Source of the DNA: Nemertoderma westbladi
Lineage: Eukaryota; Xenacoelomorpha; Nemertodermatida; Nemertodermatidae
Reading direction: 5' to 3'
DNA length: 52,261 nucleotides
Assembly (NCBI GenBank): GCA_032718475.1
Contig: JAUCBJ010003908.1
Location: 1 to 52,261, forward strand
In this document: positions 42,134 through 52,231 of the stretch, piece by piece
How the letters are laid out: every line of letters starts with the position of its first letter
Numbering within the stretch: position 1 is the first letter of the stretch
The notes under the pieces: model-generated
Databases searched by the model: none
What the model saw: only the letters and a program-made list of their open reading frames with translations
What the model was told of the DNA's origin: nothing
Position numbers and translations under genes: made by a program

Positions 42134-43767
42134 GTAAAGTACGGGACATTCCTACACAATTTTGAACTTTGATTGCCTGTACAATGTTATCCACAGCACA
42201 TATGTGCACAAAATTTGTGCTTGGATTGAACTTTCGAATATCAGCTTTGATTTCGCGAAGCTTATGGCGGGACTTAGTCACTTTTGAGAAAACACCAGCT
42301 TGTCCAATTAAGGTAAAGTACGGATTCGTACGAAATTGTTTTTTTTATTTTATGATTTCAATTCTAAAATTTAGCGAATTGTGCGCAGGTACGGTGTTGA
42401 GTTGATGTTTAGGATAAAGATGTATTATTAAGCTTAAATAAAAATATAAATATCAGACGAATTGCTCTACATTGCTAATTTTTTACAGTGTGGTGAGTGT
42501 GGTAAAGTATGGGACATTGCTAAGTAAAGTGCGGGACCTGTACGAATTTTATGGTCAAAATGGTCTCTTACACTTAACCTAACAGTAATTTCTGGATAAT
42601 TAGTGATAATAAAGTGCAACTAAGTATTTCCAACCAAGACATGGATGCAAAATGTGGGGCGACCCACAAATTGACCCGAAGTCTTAGCATATGGATGCTG
42701 TTGAGGAGTTGTCTGTCATCTGTCTAATTTTTGATCGCTAATACTGTATAACTCCATACTTGGTACGTATGAAGTCTGTCAAAAGTTTGGAAATAATCTG
42801 AAGTTTAAGGAATCAAAGGTCACATATCAGACATTCTGTCTGTTGGTAACGATAGTTTCAAAATTTTGATAAAAACCGAAATAATTGCCAATCATTGATG
42901 AAATACTGTATAACCAAACTTGGTACACATGTATTCTGTGAAAAGTTTGAAATTCTTTCCATTTTTCTAAAAATGTATCAATTACTGTACTTACCGATCT
43001 TCTTATCTGCTAAAAAACTAAATTTTTTGAAATTTGTTGTAAAGTACGGGACTTTACATGCATAAACTCAAAGATTAGTTAACTGAGGAATGATTCTTAG
43101 TTCAAATACATACTTCTATGCTTCCCCCTACTATCACCCTAAAGCATTATAACACTCCTGCCCTCCAGGTTTCATATATTACAATAATACAGTGCACTAA
43201 AATGTAATCGCCATTATAATGGTAAAGTATGGGACAATTTTCATTTGGCCGTGATCATGATGTTTCTGAGGGAGTAGATTATGAAACTACAGGTAATTGT
43301 TTCTTAAGATGACGCAACACAAACGTGCTTTGCATTCCACTGGGTGATTGGGCTGAGTTAGACTACTTCTCTGTGTATAAATTAAAAATTTCACTATTTT
43401 TTGGTAAAGTATGGGACTTTACATGCATAAACCCAAAGATTTCTTGACTGAGGAATGATTCTCAGTTCAAATATGGACTCATATTCTTACGACCGACTAT
43501 GACCTTAGAGTATTATAACACTCCTGGCTTCACATATTACATTAATACAGTGCACTAATATAATCGCCATTGGTAAAGTATGGGACAATTTTCAATTGGC
43601 CGTCATGATATTTCTGAGGGAGTGAAGATGAAACTAATTGTCTTATACAGTACGATGACGCAACACAAACGTGCTTTGCATTTAACTGGGTGAATAGGCT
43701 GAGTTACATCTCTGTGAATAAACTTATAAACTTAATAAATTTCACTATTTTAGGTAAAGTATGGGAC
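42134..43767 (+). repeat. Box-phased satellite-like repeat (GTAAAGTAYGGGAC)
   Basis: GTAAAGT(A/G)(C/T)GGGAC-type boxes occur at 42134, 42313 (last three bases changed), 42502, 42524, 43039, 43222, 43404, 43573 and 43754. Neighbouring spacings are 179, 189, 22, 515 (about three times 172), 183, 182, 169 and 181. From 43039 to 43753 two units of about 360 bp, each with two boxes, are clearly homologous along their length. Earlier monomers are hardly alignable apart from the box. No coding potential is evident. Conservation of the box in decayed monomers of nucleosome-repeat size resembles satellites that carry a protein-binding box. Confidence 0.75.
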
Positions 43768-44807
43768 ATCACATGATTAACTTTATCGATTTCATTACAG
43801 AGGAATTAAACAAACACTGGTGAAATTAAATGAAACCAAAAAAATTCGAAAATGGGTTTGTTTTTGATTTGGTACATGCTCAGAAATGTTAATTTATTGG
43901 TCATAGAAAGTGCCTACAAGAAACGAAACTTTTGCACACTTTTATTCACATTTTGTGCAGAGCAGGTGCATAATTTGTAATTCGACTATTTTTGAGAAAC
44001 CACCTGTGTTGATACAATTTTTAGCACTGAATTCATGAAGTACGATAAATTTTGACCTAAAAGAAGTATAATGTTTTATATGTTTTAGTGTTAGTATATG
44101 TTTTATTAATAATGCAGATAGGAAAATTAATTTCTCTCAAGGGAAAATTCGTAACAGCGTATAATAGCTGATTACTCCAAAAATAATACTGTAACCTGTT
44201 GTATTGACCTTAGTTTTTGTTATGGTTAGAATAACGAGCCACTGTAACCTGTTCCTTTCCCTAACTTGAGAATTTAACATTGATGCGAGATATAAATTTG
44301 CCAAGACGGTATTTGTGTCAAGTCTCCCCCATCCCACCCCCCCCCCCCCTGTCTCCATTAATTTTATAATTAACTTTATCTATCTATCTATCTACTATCT
44401 TTAACTATAAAAACTTTATATTAGCATAGAGTAATGCTATTTATTGGAAAATTCCACCCAAAATCTAATGGAAGTCAGTCCACAAATAATACGGTACTTG
44501 GGTTAATTAATATAATTTAACATATTATATACAGTAGTAATTACAAAATTTAGGAAAAAATCAGATTTTTTAATTGAAGAATTCCGAATTTGGAATAGAG
44601 CTCCCTTTCTATTGGAACCATGTTAATGTGATTATATTTGTATTATTAATTATTATTATTATTATGTATTTCTTCTAATAAACTAAACAAATTAATTATG
44701 ATAAATAAAACGCAATCAATAAGTAATTGTGACCAGCTATGCTATTCCATCATAGGGTCCATTTAGTCCATTCGATAACTGATGGTTGTTTCTATTTTAT
44801 TATTTAG
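43768..44807. other. AT-rich interval before the second paralogous exon
   Basis: No gene seen. It contains one more CTGTAACCTGTTCC-type dispersed repeat near 44225-44258, a poly-C run near 44337-44349, a TATC microsatellite near 44372-44392 and AT-rich sequence. No equivalent of the exon at 14268-14524 is recognisable here. Confidence 0.5.
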
Positions 44808-45510
44808 ATGCATTGTTGGAGGGGATTTGTTCGCCATATCAATCTGAACGACCGCCGACATTCGCTTGGAGCTGCCTCTTTATAAAGAGATGCGTATCGG
44901 CGGATACATTTCTATTATAAACCCCATCTTTGAAGGTGTTGGCCGTTTTCCGGTATTAACCACCAAGAACGCAATCCTCCCGGTGCAACCAGCGGCAGGC
45001 GACCTACGGGAGTTCCCAACTCTGATGATGGAGATGGATTCGAAGATGGCCGCCATCGCCATAACGGTTGAAACTCTAAACATCTGCAAGGTGGGTGTTA
45101 TAGACGGAGTGTGTCCTGGTCGTGTCTCCGACGTGCGGTTTGGAGACAGTAAGTGCTGCCTTAATGTCCCAGCGAAAGTGGAGTGGCGCATCGAATTTAC
45201 CTTGGGAAGGTTCGAGAATAAGGGTCATCCCGTCGTCCCATTTTCATCCCGTCAGTTCCTCAGCCACTTCATCCACAAGGACTCTATGGATATTAAACTG
45301 GCGGACATGGATGGCGACGAGATACAAGGCTGTATCAACTTCGTTAGAGAACAGGTGACGTTGCTCAACAGGCTTGGCTCAGGGTTTTATATCACCGGAT
45401 GGGTGAAACCGGGAGAAAGGGAGGGTGACGACATACCGTCAGTGCCTTCTATGCAGGTGTGTGACATAAAAATCAGTAACAACGATGTTGTACGTCTCTC
45501 AGCAATGTGA
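44808..45510 (+). pseudogene. Paralogous exon 2 of the unrecognised gene family, with one in-frame TGA
   Basis: The exon begins after a TTATTTAG acceptor with one base completing a codon, then CIVGGDLFA, exactly the phase and start of the exon at 17196. After a TGA at 44845-44847 the frame is open to 45510: IGGYISIINPIFEG, FPVLTTKNAILPV, LNICKVGVIDGVCPG, HPVVPFSSRQFLSHFI and SGFYITGWVKPGE. This copy shows the complete, unbroken core that is frame-shifted in the other copy, but it lacks the RGG tail and ends soon after the GWVKPG block. The TGA replaces a position that is CAA in the relative. It could be a nonsense mutation, or the real start may be further in. An AATAAA is at 45558-45563. Function unknown. 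Confidence 0.6.
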
Positions 45511-45654
45511 AACACATATAAATTCATTATTATAAATATTATATAGAAATATTATTCAATAAATATCCATAAATATTATATGCAAATTGAAATGATTATT
45601 TTCGGCAATTTTAATTTGAGTTTGGTTGCTTATTATGGCACCAATTATTCGTAA

Positions 45655-45950
45655 CGAACTTAAATTAGAACATAAATTAATAAAATCAGTAACGGCCTTA
45701 AATTAGAAAATAAGTTACAATCCGTATCAGCCTGAAATTAGAACATAAGTTACAATCCGTAACGCCCTTAATTTAGAACATAAGTAACAATCCGTAATGG
45801 TCTGAAATTAGAACATAAGTTATTATCACTAATGGTTTGAAATTAGAAAGTAAGTTACAATCTGTAACAGCCTGAAATTAGAACATAAGTTACAAAGCCT
45901 GAAATTAGAACATAAGTTACAATTAAATTAAAACATAAGTTATAATCAAT
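45655..45950 (+). repeat. Tandem repeat, about 36 bp x 8
   Basis: Units of the form CTGAAATTAGAACATAAGTT followed by ACAATCCGTAACAGC repeat about eight times with drift. The last copies are shortened. Non-coding. Confidence 0.85.
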
Positions 45951-46189
45951 ATAAACAATTTAAACAATATTTGGTACTATAATCATGCAAAATTTGATGA
46001 GGGTAATCACATAAATTTTCAAATTATTGCATTTTTCTGGTCATTTCACTTACCACAATATGTGTTAAATTCACAAATATGATAATTTTCACAATTTACT
46101 GCTAAATATGGGACCATTTAGATGTTTCTCAGGTAATTTGGTGGTGCTGAGTTACAAAAGAATGTAAAGAACTACTCAAAACGAATGGA

Positions 46190-46400
46190 TAACAAATTTC
46201 CCTGTAGCTTTAGATCAACTGAGGTTATCAGCAGCCTTAAGCTCTGCCACGTCGTCATCATTCTACAGGAAGGCAGAGATTGTCTTTTTGGTTGACCTTT
46301 TGCCGGAAGCCAAATAAACCAGGAAAATATTGGCTTTTTAATTTACCTTTGCCAGAAGCCACATAAACCGGGAAGGTATTCAGAATAAGTACTTTTTATA
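46190..46400 (-). repeat. Dispersed repeat, copy 2 (inverted relative to copy 1)
   Basis: Shares with 10501-10800, on the opposite strand, the blocks ATCAACTGAGG, GCCACGTCGTC, GGCAGAG and two AAATAAACC(A/G)GG-type segments. Its internal duplication (GCCGGAAGCCA and GCCAGAAGCCA about 60 bp apart) mirrors that of copy 1. Confidence 0.6.
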
Positions 46401-46449
46401 GTCAAATTCAGTTTATAATAGAGATCCAATTAACATTAATTGAATGTAG

Positions 46450-46888
46450 AAATTGAATGTGTTCGACCTGTTCTGGTAATAGGAGGTTGTATCTTTTGGA
46501 GGATATTGGTGCTCGGAACCCAGGATTTATTTACCTTGGGAGGCCAGTAAAATGTTTATGCCCCTGAAGAACCTGGTGGGTGCATAAAGCTAAATAAATA
46601 ATCTGAATGTTCATCAGAGCACTCTAACACAAGTCCAATCCACCACCCTTCATCGTATCTACAGGCTGCATAGTCCATGGATGTTAACTTTATATTATGT
46701 TCCTCTACTTCCTTTAATGCGAAGATGCGGCTGATAAAAATTTCTTCATCAATGCTGGTTTGTTTTAGTTTAATTACAGTCGTTGATTCAGGAAGAAACT
46801 GATGGTAAGACCGAGTCCCAGGATTTGCACTATTGAATCGACTTTTTAAAAATAACCGACCCTGATCAATGTCACCTTCCGTAATCAA
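46450..46888 (-). pseudogene. C-terminal fragment of a transposon-encoded protein
   Basis: The minus-strand frame 46888-46556 contains YAACRYDEGWWIGLVLE, then FMHPPGSSGA and a TAA. The same frame continues after the stop with a FYWPP...SWVP pattern to about 46450. I recall the order D-xx-WW-G, FMHPxG, FxWP, WVP from C-terminal domains of transposon-related proteins that are abundant in invertebrate genomes, although I have no family name for it. Because the continuation after the stop still matches the pattern, the TAA is a disabling mutation. Upstream parts are missing. Confidence 0.5.
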
Positions 46889-46889
46889 T

Positions 46890-47762
46890 AATCAGTTCAG
46901 GTTTTATAGATTTTAGATTACTTACACAGAATTCATATAGTGAATTTGTACTAACTATCTACTCACATACAGGTCTTTGCAGACTGGCCTGTAATGCTGA
47001 TCGTTTAATAAAACCACAAATACAATCTGCAGAATATTTTCCATGAGATGTTGAAAAAAAATCCCACTGGGGGCTTTAAGGCCAAAGTCAATTTCATGAT
47101 GCCACAGATTAAAAAAATTCTTACAATTTTTATTGTGCGAAGCACAATTTTTATTTTGCTTATACAGTAATTGTGTAAATTCGACAATCTTCCTTCCTGC
47201 CCCTGTCTCTAATTATACTAATAAATGTAAATAAAGAAATAAATAAATCCGAGCGCTAGCGCCAGCGCACCCCCTAAAATACCTTCTAAAAATGTACGTA
47301 ATTTAATTTTAATACTCTGATAAGGTAATTATATTGAAAATCTCATTTGTTTTAAAGTAAACTATGTTATGTACATCATTAGTTACGTATTTTTTAATTC
47401 AGATTAACGTATTGTAATTATAATTTTTTAAATATTAAAAATCAAATTGGGTTAGTAATACTTATTAAATTATGCTCATTCATTTTTAATTAACTTTATG
47501 GAGGGTTTTAACCATCCGGCCGACAAACCACACTTTTGCTCACAGGTCGTTGTAAGACAAGGACAAGGCATCAATATAACCCCAGTGATCCCATCCCCTC
47601 TCTTGTTGTGGACTATGACTATATCATTGTACAAGCTGCGGACCTGCACACACCCCCCCCCCCCCCCATTATAATGTATTGTAGCTTATCTGGGATAGAT
47701 ACCGGTATCTGAATGCTGGACTGGCCTATACTGCAACTACTTCTGTAATGTACTGATTGTAA
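46890..47762. other. No gene seen; probable LINE 5' region at its end
   Basis: AT-rich to about 47480. From about 47500 it is GC-richer and contains a poly-C run near 47653-47667, directly ahead of the LINE ORF1, so this part is probably the element's 5' untranslated region. Confidence 0.45.
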
Positions 47763-48542
47763 TTGTTAAATATGCCTGACTGTAAGAAATGTGGTGAATC
47801 CAAAACTGCGCTACCAAAGTCTGGTCGATTTATAGGAGTCTGTGAAGAGTGTCGAAACTCGGAACCCGACAAGGCTCAAGTCCCAGATGACTACTGGGCG
47901 AAACTGCTAAACATATTAGACACAAAGCTTACACCAATAAACAATAAACTGGATACAATTAACACTCGCTTCGAGGAACAGGATAAGATAATTTCTGCCC
48001 TGGAGTCCAGGGCTTTAAACGCAGAAGCGAAGTCAGACGAATTAACCCGGGAAGTTGGTGTACTCAAAAACATTGTTACCGAGCAACAGAAGATAATTGC
48101 GAGAAATGACAAAGACGAGCGAAAGAAACACCTTATTTTCTGTGGAATCTCGGAATCGGACTCAATACCCGATAAGGATGTTATCCGTAATCTCTTAGAT
48201 GCTATAGGCTGCAGCGAAATCCAATTCGAAAGGTGCCGACGCCTTGGTACTCTCGACCTCGGAACACAATCCCGCCCCCGCCTCCTGAATGTGACATTTC
48301 GTTTCTGGTCAGACAGAAATACAGTCCGCAACAATTCTTCAAAGTTGGCGAAGACGGTCGAGTTCAAGAATGTAAGAGTTAAGGCGGATCATACCAAAAA
48401 AGAGCAGGAGGAATATAAACGCCTCTACGCGAGATTGGACGTCCTCGTAAAAAACGGTGAGAAGGCAGCGATTAAGTATAACAAGCTGTACATCGATGAT
48501 GTCGAAGTGGACTGTATTAAATCTCCAAACTCGGTTTTTTGA
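47763..48542 (+). CDS. LINE ORF1 protein (nucleic-acid chaperone)
   Basis: A 259-residue frame. The N-terminus has paired cysteines (CKKCGES...GVCEEC, residues about 7-32), likely a zinc-binding motif. Residues about 45-120 form a predicted coiled coil (LDTKLTPINNKLDTINTRF, LNAEAKSDELTREVGVLKN), expected to trimerise the protein. Then KKHLIFCGISES begins an RRM-like domain with RCRRLG and LNVTFRFWSDRNTVRN, followed by a basic C-terminal domain. This is the layout of ORF1 proteins of non-LTR retrotransposons, which bind the element's RNA. ATG choice: the first M at 47763 or the M four codons later. The stop overlaps the start of the endonuclease frame at a T6 run. Confidence 0.8.
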   Translation: MLNMPDCKKCGESKTALPKSGRFIGVCEECRNSEPDKAQVPDDYWAKLLNILDTKLTPINNKLDTINTRFEEQDKIISALESRALNAEAKSDELTREVGVLKNIVTEQQKIIARNDKDERKKHLIFCGISESDSIPDKDVIRNLLDAIGCSEIQFERCRRLGTLDLGTQSRPRLLNVTFRFWSDRNTVRNNSSKLAKTVEFKNVRVKADHTKKEQEEYKRLYARLDVLVKNGEKAAIKYNKLYIDDVEVDCIKSPNSVF

Positions 48543-48853
48543 ACAGTGGGTTAGCCTTGCTAAACTTAGATATAAAAACTATTTCATGGAATATTAATGG
48601 CTCCAACACATTGAAAAATGAAACCGTTTCCAAATTCCTCTCTAATTACCACTTTATATATTTGTCAGAAACACATAGTCTGATAAACCAACGAACCCTG
48701 AACATGCAAAATTTTGTTACTATAGAATTCCCCGACCTAAACTGCAACTCTTTATATCCAAGAGGGGGTTGCTCCTTTTCATATCATGTCTCCATGAAAA
48801 TGTTTATTGTTTCGGCGAAGAAGTTCTTTACTGACTGTGTTGAAGTTCGCTGA
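48539..48853 (+). pseudogene. LINE ORF2 endonuclease start, truncated
   Basis: About 100 codons with the first motifs of an apurinic-type endonuclease: TISWNINGS (Asn of the active site) and FIYLSETHS (catalytic Glu). The domain breaks off after about 48840, and no reverse transcriptase follows. The frame is -1 relative to ORF1 and overlaps its stop, with no early ATG, so expression may use a shift at TTTTTTGA or reinitiation. The adjoining transposase reading frame begins immediately, so the rest of the LINE was replaced or deleted. Confidence 0.7.
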
Positions 48854-48856
48854 AAC

Positions 48857-51086
48857 GCTTAGAAGCTGTCACTCTGAAATCGCAGGCTGCAATCAGACGA
48901 GCAAGTGGAAGAGCACAGCGATCATTACCATCAAACAAGGAAATGCGTAGAATAGTCATCGAGCATTTGTACAGTAAGCACGTTATACCATGTTCTTCTA
49001 AGGCAAGTGGTGAAGATCGGCCCATTCGACATCATAACTGTTTGTCACTAGATACCAAGAGAAATGTGGAAATGTTTTATTGCCTTGACGAGATTAGCTC
49101 GGTCTCACCAGGCCGGAAAGACTTTAAAATTTTGTGCTTTGCCGGAAAGAATAAGGTTGTCAAGCAGAAAAGGTACTTACGGTATACATTACACGAAACA
49201 TATTCGTTATTTAAACAAGACTACCCCGATGCCAGCATCGGAAAGTCAAAGTTTGCTGAGCTACACCCTCCCTATGTTCTGCCATCAAAGGAAACGAAGC
49301 ACAATGTTTGCCTGTGCCTCATTCACGAAAACTTTAAATATAAGGTTAAGTCAATTGCTTCTATGATCTGTAGAGTACCAAGGTATGCAGATACGGATAT
49401 GATCTGCAGTGATAAGGAAGACACCTATAATTGTTGTCATCAACGCTGCGACGATTGTCATAATAAACAACAGTTTGCTGTTAAAAGCGGTATCAATACT
49501 GAGGAAATTATTAGTTACAAGGAATGGTCCACAAAAGGCGGAAAGTTCAGTATGGTTCTGCGAGAAATGCAATTGAAAATGTTAGTAGATACTTTGAATA
49601 GGAAATAAATTTCTGAATTTTTGAATCATGTTTATATTATGAGAAAAACTCATGAAAACTTCATTTCTATAACAACATCTGAGAAGGAAAATACAATGGC
49701 AATGCAATGCGACTTTGCCCAGAACTACACCGCAGCTTATCAAGATGAAGTACAGTCGGCTCATTGGAATCCACCGCAGGTTACAGTATTAACAGCTTAC
49801 TGTTGGTACAAAAAAGAAGCCACCAGCTACGTAATAGTTAGTGACGATAGAACACACGACAGGTATTGTGTGTATGCTTTTATAAGTATAATTCTTGATT
49901 TAGAAATACAGAAGAATCCCCTAGTTAAAAACGTGCAAATGTTTTCGGATGGGGCATCTTCTCAATTCAAAAACAGATTCAACATTGCCAACATCTGTAG
50001 GCAGCGCGAAGATCATGACTTGGATTCCTTTGTTTGGAATTATTTTGCATCATATCACGGGAAGGGGGCTGTGGATGGTATCGGGGCCACTGTTAAACGT
50101 TACGCTTGGAATAAAGTCAAGACTCGCCAGAGTACCATTAAGTCTGCCTCCGATTTTGTCAATGCGGTTAACGATGAGATAAAAATTCGGACCATAGAAT
50201 GTAAGAACATAGACAAGACAACAGATAACGAGTTTTATCTGACTTGGATTCCTTTGTTTGGAATTATTTTGCATCATATCACGGGAAGGGGGCTGTGGAT
50301 GGTATCGGGGCCACTGTTAAACGTTACGCCTGGAATAAAGTCAAGACTCGCCAGAGTACCATTAAGTCTGCCTCCGATTTTGTCAATGCGGTTAACGATG
50401 AGATAAAAATTCGGACCATAGAATGTAAGAACATAGACAAGACAACAGATAACGAGTTTTATCTGAAGTTGAACACAATAAAGGGTACTCGTTCTTTTCA
50501 CTATGTTGAATGCAACCGAAATCTGCCAAGTAATATTGTCTGTAAACGATTCCCTCAATCGGCCAAAGGTCGCGATTTTGTCATCACCGCACTGGAAGAA
50601 GGAAATCTGGCAACCGATGGCTCGCCCGAGATAGAAACGATCAATATAGTGGTGGAGCCCCCATGCGGCAGTCCGTCGGAGAGTAGTGGAGAAAGCGACC
50701 ACGAGGAAACGCCATCATTATCAAATGATTTAGATCGATTGTCTGAACTGAATTCTGATGAATCTAGCGATGATCCGGGAAGATCTTTAAATAAAGGTGA
50801 CTGGCTCTTACTATCTGTGCCTTATGATAATAACTCAAGTGTCTCAAAGAACTATGTGGGACACATCGTTGAAGTCTCGGACTCAGAGGTCTATGTGGAA
50901 TATAAGAAGAGAATTCTATCTAGTCACAAACTATCAGACACGATCTGTGTTGTTTCGTGCGATCCAAGAGAATATGGATCTCATCTGTTTGATACAATTA
51001 TGAGAAAACTACCTCCACCAATGACTGCAGGAGGGACAGCAAGAATGCGCAGTACTCATTGCTTTGAAGATCTGCCTAGGTTTTAG
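48857..51086 (+). pseudogene. DDE-like transposase, disrupted
   Basis: A long frame from about 48857 reads as a transposase-like protein found in many invertebrate genomes. I know its motifs but not an established family name. In order: FAGKNKVVKQKRYLRYTL and FAELHPPYVLPSKETKHNVC; a cysteine/histidine cluster (CCHQRCDDCHNK); MQCDFAQNY (probable first catalytic Asp); FSDGASSQFKNRF (second Asp); YHGKGAVDGIGATVKR; and a C-terminal GDWLLLSVPYDN domain. Two lesions break it: TAA at 49606-49608, in frame with motifs on both sides, and a 224-bp tandem duplication at 50017-50464 that shifts the frame. The last part is open to a natural stop at 51084-51086, directly followed by AATAAA. Terminal inverted repeats were not identified. 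It abuts a truncated LINE on the left. Confidence 0.75.
50017..50464 (+). repeat. 224-bp tandem duplication inside the transposase
   Basis: Copies at 50017-50240 and 50241-50464 differ, as far as I can see, at one base (TTGG versus CTGG near 50106/50330). Both breakpoints share TGA. Because 224 is not a multiple of 3, the frame changes. Near identity indicates a very recent event or an assembly artefact. Confidence 0.9.
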
Positions 51087-51133
51087 AATAAAGGGACTTA
51101 TACATAGAACAACTGTAGATAATATCTAAATTT

Positions 51134-51546
51134 GTAACGTCCGACACCAGTGTCTGTAACGTCCGACACCATTCCTCATCGCTTACATTGTAGTTTACAT
51201 TGTTTGTGGTTCCCATTTGAAGTAGCAGACCCCACAATCTTAAAAAAAGAAGGTTTGTTTTTGTTTCCAGCGGCACATCGCCTTTATAGCTCCAATCGGC
51301 ATCATTTGAGAAGCAATATAAAAATCTAGCAAAAAATTGTGTCCTTTTTGGGTAACGTCCGACACCTTTTTTTGAAATCCAAATGCTTATACAGGCACGC
51401 AATATTCAGTAGTGACTATATAACAGTCCAAAACTTCGATAAATTTCCTCAATTTCAAATGCTAATACGATCTCTGAAAATTACTTTCTTAAAATATATT
51501 AACTGAAAACATGATCATTTTTAAAAATGTTGTAACGTCCGACACT
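51134..51546 (+). repeat. Box-phased repeat (GTAACGTCCGACAC)
   Basis: GTAACGTCCGACAC occurs exactly at 51134, 51156, 51352 and 51532 (spacings 22, 196, 180). The 22-bp doublet and roughly 180-bp phase match the GTAAAGTAYGGGAC locus at 42.1-43.8 kb, and the boxes themselves are alignable (GTAA-GT---GAC). The sequence between boxes is AT-rich and not obviously repeated. Confidence 0.7.
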
Positions 51547-51931
51547 ATGGAATTGCCCATATGTCAATTTTGTAAATTGATTGTTTAAACTTGTTTTTTA
51601 CGCAATTGGGGTTTTTTGGGGTTCTGGTTTCGATGGAATATATACGAGTTGCACCAAGCGTATCAAACTTGTATTTTTCGGTGCTCTGTGCAAATTTTGG
51701 TCCTAGCACGAAATTTTGAAAATCCATTTAATAGATAAATTAAATAAACACTATTCTCCGTGCTTTGGATACAGTTTTAGGAAACTGGACAGAATTGTAA
51801 AAACAAGAAAATATTGTAAGCACAGATGATAGAGCTGATTCAGTTAGTTTATGTTTCACTTGTAGGAGAAACAAAAAAAAATCAACATAACCTTGACCGG
51901 TGGTAAACTGGTTTCTATTGCTTCAGATAAC
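51547..51931. other. No gene seen
   Basis: AT-rich sequence between the box repeat and the minus-strand frame at the window end. The short frames here are not supported. Confidence 0.5.
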
Positions 51932-52231
51932 TCAGACATAATTGACAGCATTATCATCATTATCAACAGTGAAATCAACAACATCCATTGAATTGGAGGC
52001 CGAAATGGGCGACAGAGGCGGTGTAGCTTCGATTAGAAGGCCAGATTCTGGAGGCTCAATCACCCCAGTAACAGCATCAGTGTCAATGTCATCCTGCACA
52101 TGAATAATTTCATTTTCATTTACAATCTCTCCGTATATATCAATATCTGGTTCATGGACATAGTCTAATGCGGGTTCATTCTGTATGAGGGATACTCGCC
52201 TCCGTTTCTTTGCATTATTTTGATTCGACAT
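51932..52231 (-). CDS. Short acidic protein or first exon, unrecognised
   Basis: A 99-residue minus-strand frame with an ATG at 52229-52231. A basic KKRRR cluster at residues 8-13 could be a nuclear signal. The rest is acidic and polar (EPDIDIYGE, NENEIIHVQDDIDTD). No domain is recognised. It could be the N-terminal exon of a transposon or host nuclear protein. I found no convincing splice donor. The window ends 30 bp upstream of the ATG, so promoter context is unseen. Confidence 0.4.
   Translation of the reverse strand: MSNQNNAKKRRRVSLIQNEPALDYVHEPDIDIYGEIVNENEIIHVQDDIDTDAVTGVIEPPESGLLIEATPPLSPISASNSMDVVDFTVDNDDNAVNYV

Noticed and set aside
42134-43767. Splice-donor series, because boxes begin GTAAAG
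   Set aside because: Conservation extends through GGGAC and to about 180-bp spacing; no exon-like sequence precedes the boxes.
51076-51402. 108-residue minus-strand frame over the 51-kb boxes
   Set aside because: Its composition is unremarkable and the boxes are read in different frames, so the repeat is not explained by coding.
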